Shown piece after piece: positions 31,740 to 40,577 of a DNA stretch of 64,000 nucleotides. The position numbers were made by a program, and so were the translations under genes. Every line of letters starts with the position of its first letter. Position 1 is the stretch's first letter. The notes below the pieces were generated by a model. That model was not told the origin of the DNA. It made no database searches and saw only the letters and a program-made list of their open reading frames with translations. Where the stretch lies: contig JALHJL010000012.1 in the NCBI GenBank assembly GCA_022839625.1, positions 16,044-80,043 of the forward strand, given 5' to 3'. Source of the DNA: Phycisphaerales bacterium. Its GTDB lineage: Bacteria; Planctomycetota; Phycisphaerae; UBA1845; Fen-1342.

Positions 31740-32042
31740 TCATCCTGCGTTGGCGGTTTCGGGCTCGGAATCACCAACCACCTCCACCTGCTCGACGGCG
31801 CGGTTCAAGGCCCGGATGGCCTCGAAGTGCTGCTGGTCGATCTGGAGCTTCTTGCGCTGCAAGTGGTCGCGCAAGACGAGCTTGGCCATCCAGCCCGCCG
31901 CCTGCCCAATCAGCACCCCGAGCAGCATCGCCAGCAGGGCCCGGAGCATCACGACCGTGGCCGGGTTGCCCGCATAGACCCCTGCGATCACTGCGACCGC
32001 GAACGCCAAGAGCCCAATTTGTACGCCCGTGCTGCGGACCAT
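31740..32042 (-). CDS. Small two-helix membrane protein in the flagellar operon
   Basis: 100 residues with two hydrophobic helices (GVQIGLLAFAVAVIAGVYAG and MLRALLAMLLGVLIGQAAGW) and a charged C-terminal tail with a QIDQQHFEAIRALNRAVEQV coiled segment. No named family was recognised. It lies directly before fliA, separated by 3 bp, where other bacteria often place flhG or small motility genes. A structural or regulatory role in flagellar assembly is inferred from place alone. Confidence 0.7.
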   Translation of the reverse strand: MVRSTGVQIGLLAFAVAVIAGVYAGNPATVVMLRALLAMLLGVLIGQAAGWMAKLVLRDHLQRKKLQIDQQHFEAIRALNRAVEQVEVVGDSEPETANAG

Positions 32043-32191
32043 ACGTGGCTTCCGTGCTTCCTATCGGTGGGATTCCAAGCGGCCTTGCAGGCGGTCCAGG
32101 CGATGGAGAAGGTTCCGCCGGCCGCAAGGCCGATAACATGAGCCGCTGATTCACCCGCGGTGCCAAGCTCGGTTTTCACCAGCGCTTTCAT
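31988..32191 (-). CDS. Possible small hydrophobic protein between flhF and fliA
   Basis: A 67-residue frame from ATG 32191 with GGAG nine bases upstream: MKALVKTELGTAGESAAHVI, then a hydrophobic LAAGGTFSIAWTACKAAW stretch and a basic tail. It would overlap the next gene by 55 bp, which is unusual, so the tail may be spurious or the frame non-coding. It is listed because the N-terminal part has a plausible start and the 205-bp gap is otherwise unexplained. Confidence 0.25.
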   Translation of the reverse strand: MKALVKTELGTAGESAAHVIGLAAGGTFSIAWTACKAAWNPTDRKHGSHVWSAARAYKLGSWRSRSQ

Positions 32192-32247
32192 GGGACGCTC
32201 CGGCATCGCCGGGCACTGTCGGGCCCGGCGAGCCTGGGGCTGGAGAG

Positions 32248-33375
32248 CTACCCGGCTGAAGCCAGGCCGAGCAATTCCGCGACGCGCCGTCCGCCGGCCG
32301 CCTCGATGTCCTGCGGCACGTTCTGGCCGGTCGTCACGTACGACACCTTCAGATTCAGCCGCTGAGCGGCGTTGAGAATCACGCCGAACCCGATCACCTC
32401 GTCCAGCCGGGTCAGCACCGCTCGTGAGATCCCCAACGGCGCGAAGCTCTGCGCCACACGGAGCTGTATCGAGTCGGCCAGCGACGCCGGCAGCACGAGG
32501 TGCGTCTCGTCCGGGCGTGCCGCCCGCAGCAGCGCGGCCAGACGGGCGAAGCGCCCCTGCTCGCGCAGCCCGACGCCCGGGGTGTCGATCAGCAGCACGT
32601 CGGCGGAATCGGCCGCCTTCAGGCAGTGCTTGACCTCGGCAACGGTCTGGGCGATGTACAGCGGCAGCTCGAGCGCCTCGACGTATCGCCGCAGTTGCTC
32701 GGTCGCCCCCGGACGATGTGTGTCGAGGGACAGCACCGCGAGCGAGCGGCCGGCGCGCAGCTTGAACTGTGCCGCCAGCTTCGCGACGGTCGTGGTCTTG
32801 CCCGCCCCGGACGGCCCGACGAAGGCGACGCGGCGCGGCTGCGGACCGCTGGGGTCCGACCCGGCGCCTTCGGGCAGCATCTGGGCGATGCAGTCGTGGA
32901 GCGCCGCGCGCACCGCGCCGGCGTCGTCCTGACCGTCGGCCGGTACCCGCAGTGCCGCCCGGCGTACGAGCTGCGCCGCAAGGTCTTCGGCGACTTCGTT
33001 CTGCACCAACTGCACGTAGTAAGGGTATAACGGCTGCGGCAGTTGCGGTCTGGCCTGCGGCGGTTGCTGGGCTGTCCCTTCCCCGTGTACGGAGAAGGCA
33101 GGAAGGGGATTCGGCCATGCCCGGGTCCCGTCTCCAGCCTTCTCCCGGGCTGGGACGGGGAACGGCTGGCGTGCCTTCAGGCGCGGTGCGGGGCTGGATG
33201 CACCGGCCGGGGCGGCGGTGATCTCGACCCGCTGCCGCCCGGCCAAGGGACCCAGCCCGCCGGCGCGGACCGTCCGTGTACCCAGGATGACGGCCTCAGG
33301 TCCCAGTTCACGCTTCACGCGCTCCAGCGCTTCACGCATGGACGGGGCTTGGAATACTTGCACGCTGGGATTCAA
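32248..33375 (-). CDS. flhF: Flagellar SRP-like GTPase FlhF
   Basis: 375 residues. The N-terminal ~50 residues hold the FlhF B-domain start (VQVFQAPSMREALERVKREL), then a Pro-rich linker and the NG domain: VAFVGPSGAGKTTTVAKLAA (P-loop), LSLDTHRPGATEQLRRY, LLIDTPGVG and LTRLDE. FlhF marks the pole where flagella are built and recruits the export gate. The start codon is TTG, overlapping flhA by 44 bp. Its usual partner gene flhG does not follow; the ParA-like gene at 59.7 kb is not clearly FlhG. Confidence 0.93.
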   Translation of the reverse strand: MNPSVQVFQAPSMREALERVKRELGPEAVILGTRTVRAGGLGPLAGRQRVEITAAPAGASSPAPRLKARQPFPVPAREKAGDGTRAWPNPLPAFSVHGEGTAQQPPQARPQLPQPLYPYYVQLVQNEVAEDLAAQLVRRAALRVPADGQDDAGAVRAALHDCIAQMLPEGAGSDPSGPQPRRVAFVGPSGAGKTTTVAKLAAQFKLRAGRSLAVLSLDTHRPGATEQLRRYVEALELPLYIAQTVAEVKHCLKAADSADVLLIDTPGVGLREQGRFARLAALLRAARPDETHLVLPASLADSIQLRVAQSFAPLGISRAVLTRLDEVIGFGVILNAAQRLNLKVSYVTTGQNVPQDIEAAGGRRVAELLGLASAG

Positions 33376-35473
33376 GGGTCACTACTCCGTGGGCCTGCAC
33401 GTCCACGCCGCGCACGATCTCGTTCAGCGCCAGCACCGGCGTTTGCGGCAGGACCGGCTCGATGATCCTTCGAGTCCAGAGTCGCACTTGGGGTGAGCAC
33501 AGGACAGCCACCGGCGCGCCGCCCGCCGCCGAAGACGCGGCCTCGATCTGCTTCTTGGTTTTCAGGGCCAGCTCGGCCTGGCGATCCGGCGGAATCGCAA
33601 GAGCCGACCCGTGCTCCAGCCGCTGGATGTTCCCCTGGAGGTAGTCCTCCGTGGCAGGATCGAGGGTGACGGCGTGGACGACGCCGGCGGCGTCCTTGTA
33701 CTGGGCACAGATCGTCCGCGCCAGGCTATTGCGCACGTACTCGGTGAGAATCTCGGTGTCCTTGGTCTTGGGCGCCCAGTCGCCGAGGGTCTCGAGGATG
33801 GTCTCCAGGTCGCGGATGGGGACGCGCTCGCGCAGCAGGCTTTGCAGCACCTTCTGCACCTCGCCGGCCTTCAGCAGGTTCGGGACGACCTCCTCAATCA
33901 GCCCGGCGTTGCGCTGCTTGAGGTTGTCCAGGAGGCTCTGGGTATCCGCGCGGGTCAACAGGTCGGCGGCGTGGCGCTTGATGATCTCGGTCAGGTGTGT
34001 CGCGAGCACCCCCGACGGCTCGACGACGGTGAAGTTCTGTCGCTCGGCGTGCTCGCGCTGCGCGGCCGGTATCCACCAGGCCCGCAGACCAAAAGCCGGC
34101 TCACGGATCTCGGTCCCGGGCAGCGGCTGGGCGCCCAGTCCCGAGTCGATCGCCAGCCACTCGTCGGGGTACAGCTCGCTGCGGGCGATCTCCTGGCCGC
34201 GCAGCAGGACGCGATACTGGTTGGGCTTCAGCTCGGCGTGATCGCGGATGCGGACGGGCGGGACCACCAGGCCGAGGTCGAGGGCGATCTGCTTGCGAAT
34301 GGAGGCGATTCGATCCAGTACGTCGCCGCCGCGGGCGCGGTCGACCAGCCGCACCAGCCCGATCCCGACCTGCAACTCGAGCGGATCGACGGCCAGGTGG
34401 GTCTCGATCTTCTCGGGCTTGGCCCGCTCCTTGGCGCGCTGCTCGGTCGCCTTGCGAACGACCGCGGACGTTTGCCAGCGTCTCACGAAGTACGCCAGCA
34501 GGCCGCAACCCAGGGCCATCGTGGCCAACGGGATCTTCGGCAGGGGCGTAAGCGTGAGGACCAGCAGGAAGCCGGTAGCCACGGCCAGGGCGGTCGGCTT
34601 GGCCAGAAGCTGGCTCAGCACCTCCTCGCCCATGTTGGTCTGGCCCGTGCTGCGCGTCACCAGCATGCCCGCGGCCACCGAGACGATGAAGGCCGGAATC
34701 TGGCTGGCCAGGCCGTCGCCGATGGTCAGCTTCGTGTAGACCTCGAGCGAGTCGCGGAGCGTCATGCCGTGCTCGACCAAGCCCACGTACAGGCCGCCGA
34801 TGATGTTCACGAAGGTGATGATGATGCCGGCGATGGCGTCGCCGCGGACGAACTTGCTGGCCCCGTCCATGGCCCCGTAGAAGTCGGATTCGCGGGAGAT
34901 TTCGGTCCGCCGCCGGCGGGCCTCGGCCTCGTCGATGCTGCCGGCATTCAGGTCGGCATCGATGGCCATCTGCTTGCCGGGCATGCCGTCCAACGTGAAA
35001 CGCGCCGCGACCTCGGCGATGCGCGTGGCGCCCTTCGTGATCACGACAAACTGGATGACCGTGATGATCAGGAAGATGATGACGCCGACGGCCAGCGAAT
35101 TGGCCGACACGAACAGGCCGAAGGCCTCGACCACCCGGCCCGCGGCCCCGGTGCCCTGGGCCCCGTTCGACAGGACCAGCCGCGTGGTCGCGGTGTTCAG
35201 CACGAGCCGGAGGAGCGTCAGGGCCAGCAGCAGCGAGGGGAAGCTGGAAAACTCGAGCGGGGTGCGGAGATACATGACGGTCATCAGCACGACCGTCGTG
35301 AGCAGCATGTTGGCGAGCAGCAGGAAGTCGAGCGCCGCGGTCGGCAGCGGAATCAGGATCACGAAGATCAACGCCGCCGCGCTGATCGGAAAGAGCAGCC
35401 CGCGGTGTTCGTTCACGAACCGCAGGACCGGGTTGTTGTCGAGGAGGGTCACGAGGATAGAGTTCCCAATCAA
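33332..35473 (-). CDS. flhA: Flagellar export gate protein FlhA
   Basis: 713 residues. Eight predicted membrane helices occupy ~28-330, with the FHIPEP-family signature region ATTRLVLSNG... and the FTLDGMPGKQMAIDADLNAG loop. The cytoplasmic C-terminal domain starts near residue 360 and shows VRIRDHAELKPNQYRVLLRG, ATHLTEIIKRHAADLLTRAD and PNLLKAGEVQKVLQSLLRER. FlhA forms the ring that couples proton flow to flagellar protein export. The start codon is TTG at 35473 without a clear ribosome-binding site; a GTG at 35452 is possible. Confidence 0.96.
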   Translation of the reverse strand: MIGNSILVTLLDNNPVLRFVNEHRGLLFPISAAALIFVILIPLPTAALDFLLLANMLLTTVVLMTVMYLRTPLEFSSFPSLLLALTLLRLVLNTATTRLVLSNGAQGTGAAGRVVEAFGLFVSANSLAVGVIIFLIITVIQFVVITKGATRIAEVAARFTLDGMPGKQMAIDADLNAGSIDEAEARRRRTEISRESDFYGAMDGASKFVRGDAIAGIIITFVNIIGGLYVGLVEHGMTLRDSLEVYTKLTIGDGLASQIPAFIVSVAAGMLVTRSTGQTNMGEEVLSQLLAKPTALAVATGFLLVLTLTPLPKIPLATMALGCGLLAYFVRRWQTSAVVRKATEQRAKERAKPEKIETHLAVDPLELQVGIGLVRLVDRARGGDVLDRIASIRKQIALDLGLVVPPVRIRDHAELKPNQYRVLLRGQEIARSELYPDEWLAIDSGLGAQPLPGTEIREPAFGLRAWWIPAAQREHAERQNFTVVEPSGVLATHLTEIIKRHAADLLTRADTQSLLDNLKQRNAGLIEEVVPNLLKAGEVQKVLQSLLRERVPIRDLETILETLGDWAPKTKDTEILTEYVRNSLARTICAQYKDAAGVVHAVTLDPATEDYLQGNIQRLEHGSALAIPPDRQAELALKTKKQIEAASSAAGGAPVAVLCSPQVRLWTRRIIEPVLPQTPVLALNEIVRGVDVQAHGVVTLESQRASIPSPVHA

Positions 35474-35581
35474 GTGGAAATTAAGAATGTAGAATTAAGA
35501 AGGAAGAAGGACGCTGCGCACTGTCGTGTATCGCGCGACGGGCCTTTCTTCATTCTCAGTTCTGCATTCTTCATTCTCATT
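35474..35581. repeat. Low-GC imperfect inverted repeat between flhB and flhA
   Basis: AAGAATGTAGAATTAAGAAG at one side and CTTCATTCTCAGTTCTGCATTC at the other are roughly complementary. Base composition is much lower in GC than the flanking genes. A similar spacer lies between fliQ and fliR. It may form a hairpin in the operon transcript. Confidence 0.5.
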
Positions 35582-36643
35582 TCATCCTGCCTTCCGGCCG
35601 CTCAGTTGGTACACATACGCCAGGATTTCGGCCACTGCGCGATAAAACGCCGGCGGGATTTCCTGCCCCACTTCAACGGTCAGGTACAGGGCGCGGGCCA
35701 GCGGCGGCCGCTGAACGACGGGGACGCCGTGCTGCTGGGCGAGTTGGCGAATCCGCTCGGCGATCAAGTCCTTGCCCTTCGCGACCACGCGCGGTGCGGC
35801 CATAACGGCCTCCTCGTAGCGCAGCGCGACCGCGAAGTGCGTCGGGTTCGTGACCACGACGTCGGCCCGCGGCACCTCCGCGTGGATCCGCTGCATGGCC
35901 AGACGGGCCTGGATCTGCCGGCGGCGCTGTTTGACCAGCGGATCGCCTTCCATGCGCTTCAGCTCGTCGCGCACCTCCTGCTTGGTCATGCGCAGCCGAC
36001 GCTCCAGCCGCCAACGCTGGAACAGGTAGTCGATCACCCCGAGTACCAACAGCACCAGCGCCAGGCGGACCGCCAGGTCCCACAGCACCGCCGCGCTCAA
36101 ACCGAACACGCCCGCCGGATGCAGCCCGCCGGTGGACAGCACGTCCCCGATCCGCCCCGCGATCGTGATGTAGGCCACGCCCACCACGAACGCGATCTTC
36201 AGCAGCCCAAGCGCCAGGCGGCTGAGCGCATCGGCCGATACCAGCCGCTTGAAGCCCGACACCGGACTGACCCGCTCCGGCTTGGGGGTGAGCCGCTTCC
36301 AAGTCAGCAGCAGCCCGGCCTGCGCCGCCGTACCGGCCACAGTGATCACGACCAGCAGTGCGAGGAAGGGGAGGAGCGCCTCGGCCGCGGCGGTTCCGAC
36401 CCGCTTGATCCAAGGCAGGAGGTCCGTGGCGGCGATGCCGGGCGCATGACCGAGCGCCTGCGTCAGGCCCAGCAGCTTGCCCATCATCTGGCCGCCGAGG
36501 GTCTTGAGCAGCAGCAGGCCGGCGAGCAGCGCGATGGCGGCCGTCAGGTCGGCGCTGCGGGCGATCTGGCCCTCATCGCGGGCCTCTTCGCGCCGTCGCG
36601 GAGTGGGTTGCTCGGTTCGGTCACCGCCTTCATCGTTCGCCAT
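35582..36643 (-). CDS. flhB: Flagellar export switch protein FlhB
   Basis: 353 residues. The N-terminus is RTEQPTPRRREEARDEGQIA, then four membrane helices between ~30 and 205, and the cytoplasmic domain with the self-cleavage motif NPTH (VVVTNPTHFAVALRYEE) near residue 265. FlhB switches export from hook to filament substrates. It lies between fliR and flhA in the conserved order. Confidence 0.96.
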   Translation of the reverse strand: MANDEGGDRTEQPTPRRREEARDEGQIARSADLTAAIALLAGLLLLKTLGGQMMGKLLGLTQALGHAPGIAATDLLPWIKRVGTAAAEALLPFLALLVVITVAGTAAQAGLLLTWKRLTPKPERVSPVSGFKRLVSADALSRLALGLLKIAFVVGVAYITIAGRIGDVLSTGGLHPAGVFGLSAAVLWDLAVRLALVLLVLGVIDYLFQRWRLERRLRMTKQEVRDELKRMEGDPLVKQRRRQIQARLAMQRIHAEVPRADVVVTNPTHFAVALRYEEAVMAAPRVVAKGKDLIAERIRQLAQQHGVPVVQRPPLARALYLTVEVGQEIPPAFYRAVAEILAYVYQLSGRKAG

Positions 36644-36673
36644 CGGCCGTCCTGATTGCTGAGCCCGGGGCCG

Positions 36674-37456
36674 CTAGTGCGGCAGGCGGATGAGTTCGTT
36701 CACCCAGAGGTAGACACGTTCCAGCGTGCTGATGAGGGCGGACGCTACCGACGGCAGCGAGGCCGCCATCAGCGCGAACGCGAGCAACCCTTTGACGGAG
36801 AAACCCACCGCCAAAATGTTCAGTTGCGGCATCGTGCGCGACACGAAGCCGAGCGCGAGGTTCACCAGGAGCAACACCAGCAAGGTCGGTCCGGCGACGC
36901 GCAGGGCCACGTGGCCGCTGAGGGCGAGGGCCTGGCCGAGCAGGCCGAGGTCGACGATCGCGGCCGGGCGGCAGGCCAGCAGGGGAATCGTCTCGAAGGT
37001 GTCGAGGCAGGCCGACACGAGGGCCCGGTGGCCGCCGACGAGCAGGTAGAGGACGACCGCGAGCTGCAAGTAGAACACGCCCAGGGTGGTCTCTTCCTCT
37101 TCGCTGGTCGGGTCGACGATGTGACCGAAAGCCAGCCCGGACTCCTGAGCGATGAGCAGCCCGCCCATTTGCAGACCGACAAAAGCCAGCGCCGTCAGCA
37201 ACCCCAGCAGCAGGCCCAGCAGCAGCTCGCCTCCCATCACCAGCGCGATGTCGAGCGGCCGGTCGGGGGCGGCGGCGGGCAGGCTCACGAGCGGCGTAAT
37301 CAGGGCCGCCAGCGCCAGAACGAGCATGACGCGCAGATGCATCGGGATCGACAGCGCCCCAAGTACCGGTTGGAACATGAGCAGGCCGCCCAGGCGGGAC
37401 GCGACCAGGGCGAACACCGGCAGCTTCAGGTACTGGGCCAACGCTTCGACCGGCAT
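36674..37456 (-). CDS. fliR: Flagellar export protein FliR
   Basis: 260 residues with about six membrane helices. Family segments: SRLGGLLMFQPVLGALSIPM, ELLLGLLLGLLTALAFVGLQ, GLAFGHIVDPTSEEEETTLG, and VNLALGFVSRTMPQLNILAV near the C-terminus. It forms the core of the export gate with FliP and FliQ. The ATG at 37456 stands 82 bp after fliQ across an AT-rich spacer. Confidence 0.95.
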   Translation of the reverse strand: MPVEALAQYLKLPVFALVASRLGGLLMFQPVLGALSIPMHLRVMLVLALAALITPLVSLPAAAPDRPLDIALVMGGELLLGLLLGLLTALAFVGLQMGGLLIAQESGLAFGHIVDPTSEEEETTLGVFYLQLAVVLYLLVGGHRALVSACLDTFETIPLLACRPAAIVDLGLLGQALALSGHVALRVAGPTLLVLLLVNLALGFVSRTMPQLNILAVGFSVKGLLAFALMAASLPSVASALISTLERVYLWVNELIRLPH

Positions 37457-37538
37457 GGTTGCTCACGAATACAGAATATGGAATAGGGAATGTGGATCGC
37501 ATGACGGTAACGCGGCTGTATTCTCTATTCTGTATTTT
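37457..37538. repeat. Low-GC imperfect inverted repeat between fliQ and fliR
   Basis: GAATACAGAATATGGAATAG and TATTCTCTATTCTGTATTTTC are complementary in large part. It resembles the spacer at 35474-35581 in composition and style. It may form a hairpin in the operon transcript. Confidence 0.5.
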
Positions 37539-37793
37539 CTATTGTCCGGCGAACATCTGCTGTGAATACTCCAATACGCGCTGAGCGAGCCAGGGGACGA
37601 AGAAGACCGCGGCCCCGACCATCGCCACGATCTTGGGAACGATGCTCAGGGTCTGGTCCTGAATCTGGGTCACGGTCTGAATCAGACTGATGACCAGGCC
37701 GACGACCAGCCCGATCCCGAGCACGGGGGCGGAGATAATCAGCGCCGTCAGCAGCGCCTCGCGCCCCAGGTCCAACGCCAGCATCGCTTCCAT
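37539..37793 (-). CDS. fliQ: Flagellar export protein FliQ
   Basis: 84 residues with two membrane helices: REALLTALIISAPVLGIGLV and IVAMVGAAVFFVPWLAQRVL. GLVISLIQTVTQIQDQTLSI is the family signature loop. AAGGGAG precedes the ATG at 37793; an in-frame GTG lies 6 bp further upstream. Length and place between fliP and fliR fit. Confidence 0.93.
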   Translation of the reverse strand: MEAMLALDLGREALLTALIISAPVLGIGLVVGLVISLIQTVTQIQDQTLSIVPKIVAMVGAAVFFVPWLAQRVLEYSQQMFAGQ

Positions 37794-37932
37794 GCTCACA
37801 CTCCCTTGGTGCCGCTGCCCATCAAGCCCGTGGTGCCGGAGAAAGACCCGGGCCACAGCCCGTCGAAGGCCGATCGTGAGTCCACAACCCAGGGCGGGCT
37901 GCGCGGGCCGCCGGCGTGTCGGGCCTTTGTCA

Positions 37933-38886
37933 TCACGTCACGCTCGCCATCAATGCCCCCACCACCAGGTGCCAGCCGTCGGCCAGCACGAACAGCAACA
38001 GCTTGAACGGCAGCGAGATCAGCACGGGCGGCAGCATCATCATGCCCATCGAGACCAGCACCGTGGCGATCACCATGTCGATCACCAGGAACGGCAGGTA
38101 AATCCGAAAGCCCAGAATGAACGCCACCTTGAGTTCGCTGAGAATGTACGCCGGCACCAGCGCCGTCATCGGCACTTCCCGCTCATCCAGCACCTGGTCC
38201 GCCGCCACCGGCCGGGCGACGGCATACTCGTACATGAGATAGACATCCTGCTCGTTGCGGGCACTGCGGATCTGGCCGAACATGAAGTTGCGCAGCTCGC
38301 CGCCGGCCACCGCGATCGCATCCATCTGTCCCAGGTTCTCGTTCAAGTAAGGCTGGACGGCGTGCTCGTTGATCCGCGCCCAGGTGGGGGCCATGACGAG
38401 GATGGTGAGGAACAGCGCCAGCCCAACGAGAATCTGCGACGGCGGCAACTGCTGCGTGCCCAGCGCCTGGCGCAGCAGGACCAGCACCACCAGCATCCGC
38501 AGGAAAGACGTCATCATCAGCAGAATGCTGGGGGCGACCGTCAGCAGCGTCAGCAGAACCAGGATTTGCAGCGAGTTGCTGAGGGCCTCGCGACTGGCCG
38601 CCTTGGGCAGCCAGTGACTCACGTCCGGCACGAAGATGGGGTCGTCGCCATACGCTCCCGGGGCACCGGGAATGCCCGCCGGGGGAGTCCCGTTCGTGGC
38701 GGCCGATGCTTCCGCCTGCCCCCCGGCTCCGCCGCCGGCATCCCATGTCGCGGTGCCGCGATCCTGCACAGCCTGCGCGACGGCTCGGGGAGCGCCGGCC
38801 CCCAGCATCGCGACGGCCGCCAGCAGGAGCGCGGCGGCACGCGCCGTTGCGTGGGCGACGCCAAGCTGTCCCAGCCGCCGGACCAT
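37933..38886 (-). CDS. fliP: Flagellar export protein FliP
   Basis: 317 residues. AAGGAG precedes the ATG at 38886. A signal-peptide-like start and a Gly/Ala/Pro-rich segment come before the family core: LVLLTLLTVAPSILLMMTSF, RMLVVLVLLRQALGTQQLPP, LALFLTILVMAPTWARINEH, the ARPVAADQVLDEREVPMTAL loop, and FILGFRIYLPFLVIDMVIAT, then SMGMMMLPPVLISLPFKLLL. The periplasmic N-terminal extension is longer than usual. Confidence 0.95.
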   Translation of the reverse strand: MVRRLGQLGVAHATARAAALLLAAVAMLGAGAPRAVAQAVQDRGTATWDAGGGAGGQAEASAATNGTPPAGIPGAPGAYGDDPIFVPDVSHWLPKAASREALSNSLQILVLLTLLTVAPSILLMMTSFLRMLVVLVLLRQALGTQQLPPSQILVGLALFLTILVMAPTWARINEHAVQPYLNENLGQMDAIAVAGGELRNFMFGQIRSARNEQDVYLMYEYAVARPVAADQVLDEREVPMTALVPAYILSELKVAFILGFRIYLPFLVIDMVIATVLVSMGMMMLPPVLISLPFKLLLFVLADGWHLVVGALMASVT

Positions 38887-38974
38887 CGACCACTCCTTGG
38901 TCACCCGCACGACTCCGTCGTCGGCTTGCGCTGGCGTACCCGGCTCCCGGTGTGCCTGGCGCCGCACTGCCGCG

Positions 38975-39748
38975 TCAGACACCCGCGGCGGCGGCGCGCA
39001 AGCGCGCCACGGTGCCCGCCAGCCGGTCCTTGAGATCAAGCAGCCGCCGGTCCTCGGGCACGACGGTCTCTTCCTGTCCCTCGCCGGTCCCGTACGTCTC
39101 GGCCTCGCGTTCCAGGCAGCGGGCGAACTGCGCCGTGTGGCTGTCGCCGCGCTGCTGGGTCGCCCAACCCATCAGTTGCGCCGTCAGGTCTGCATCTTGA
39201 ATTACGTCCAGCGGCCGGACGGCCTCCGGGGTGACGCCGAGCAGGACCAGGCGCGGTCCGACCCGCACCAGGCACAGCGACTGCCGCGGCGAGAGTACCG
39301 TTCGGCTGACGACCTCGATCAGGGCCGGTCGGGTGCTGCGCAGCGCCAGCCGCCCGCCGCGACCGGCGACGATCCGATACCCCCATGCGAGGAGAAGGAT
39401 CAGACCGACCACGCCGCCGAGGGCGGCGGTGCTGCGCAGCCCAGCGTTCGCGCTTCGCGCCGGAGTTGCGGCCAGCGGCGATCGGGCGCTCTGTTCCGTG
39501 CCGCGGGGCAGCGGTCGCGGCGCCATGTGCGGTGCCACAATGTCGGGGGAAGCCCAGGCCTCGTCGGGCGCCAGGGACGGGGCACTGGCGGAGTCGCGGC
39601 GATCCGCACCGCTGTCCGGCGGGATGAGCAGCCCGCCGTCGCGGACTTCGGGAGCGGCGGGCGAATCGGCCGGTTGCGCCGCCGCCCAGCCCGGGTAGAA
39701 CACCCAGAAGAGCACCAGCACCGCCATCCTTGGCACGCCAGGTTCCAT
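38975..39748 (-). CDS. fliO: Flagellar protein FliO
   Basis: 257 residues. An N-terminal hydrophobic start (AVLVLFWVFYPGWAAA) and a long periplasmic stretch precede one membrane helix (ALGGVVGLILLLAWGYRIVA) and the cytoplasmic FliO domain (IEVVSRTVLSPRQSLCLVRV, LVLLGVTPEAVRPLDVI). FliO helps FliP assemble. Start is ATG 39748 or the GTG just before it. It lies 9 bp after fliN. The domain is a weakly conserved family, so the call leans partly on place. Confidence 0.88.
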   Translation of the reverse strand: MEPGVPRMAVLVLFWVFYPGWAAAQPADSPAAPEVRDGGLLIPPDSGADRRDSASAPSLAPDEAWASPDIVAPHMAPRPLPRGTEQSARSPLAATPARSANAGLRSTAALGGVVGLILLLAWGYRIVAGRGGRLALRSTRPALIEVVSRTVLSPRQSLCLVRVGPRLVLLGVTPEAVRPLDVIQDADLTAQLMGWATQQRGDSHTAQFARCLEREAETYGTGEGQEETVVPEDRRLLDLKDRLAGTVARLRAAAAGV

Positions 39749-39757
39749 CACGCTTCG

Positions 39758-40525
39758 CTAGTTGGTCTCTAGTTCGGGGATCGGGCTGTGAATATCGTTG
39801 ATGCGGACGCAGAAGTTGTCGTTGAGCACCAGGACCTCGCCGCGCGCGATCAGCCGGTCGCTGATGTAGATGTCGACCGGATCGCCCGCGAGCTTGTCCA
39901 GCTCGACCACCGCGCCAACGCCCAGCTTAAGAACGTCTTCGATATACAGGTTCGTCCGCCCCAGCTCGATCTTCACGTCCAGGCGCACGTCGTTCAGCAG
40001 GTCGATGCTGGTGACCGCCGGCGCACCGGAATCGGAGAACTCCGGTTCGGTAAACGGCGCGGCGTCCAACGGACCGGCGAAATCCGCGATCTCTTCCGCG
40101 GGGGCAGGCTCGCTCGTCGGGGCGAACGCGGCCGGGGCCGAAGCGCCATCGGCTCCGAAAGCTGCGGTGAGGGCGTCCAACTCTGCCTGGTTGATGACAT
40201 TGCCGTCGGCAGCGGCTGCCGGCAGGGGCTCTTCCGCCGGCGGTAGTTCCGTTTCAGCGGGTGCTTCTGCCGCGGGCAGGGACTGGGGCAAGTCCTCCGC
40301 CTCGGGTCTCCCCGCGACGGAGGTTTCGGGCTCCGTGGTCGGCGTCTCATCCACCGACGCAGCCGGCGTGTCGCCCGCCGGCCCTGACGGGACCACATCC
40401 ATCGGCGTCGCCGGCGTTTCGTCCGCCGACGTGGCCGATGTCTCGTCCGCCGGCGCGCGCGGGGCCGTATCCGCGGGGAACGAATCCTCTACGCTAGGAT
40501 CGGGCTGGGTTGCTTCGTCTGCCAT
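39758..40525 (-). CDS. fliN: Flagellar motor switch protein FliN with long acidic N-terminus
   Basis: 255 residues, about twice the usual FliN. The C-terminal ~85 residues are the SpoA/FliN domain (LLNDVRLDVKIELGRTNLYI, then VLKLGVGAVVELDKLAGDPV and ARGEVLVLNDNFCVRINDIH). The first ~170 residues are Ala/Pro/Glu/Asp-rich and contain INQAELDALTAAFGA, which resembles the EIDALL motif at the start of FliM and FliY where CheY-P binds. No fliM gene lies in the cluster, where fliL-fliM-fliN is standard. Whether this FliN replaces FliM's signalling role is open. Confidence 0.93.
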   Translation of the reverse strand: MADEATQPDPSVEDSFPADTAPRAPADETSATSADETPATPMDVVPSGPAGDTPAASVDETPTTEPETSVAGRPEAEDLPQSLPAAEAPAETELPPAEEPLPAAAADGNVINQAELDALTAAFGADGASAPAAFAPTSEPAPAEEIADFAGPLDAAPFTEPEFSDSGAPAVTSIDLLNDVRLDVKIELGRTNLYIEDVLKLGVGAVVELDKLAGDPVDIYISDRLIARGEVLVLNDNFCVRINDIHSPIPELETN

Positions 40526-40577
40526 CGCTCTGCAACGTCCTTGTCGCGGATGGGTTAGGCGCGCCCGGCGAAACGGG

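Noticed and set aside
33611..36655. Very long plus-strand frame (1014 codons) opposite flhA and flhB
   Set aside because: It is Asp/His/Gln/Arg-rich antisense text of two unmistakable flagellar genes. High GC keeps the frame open.
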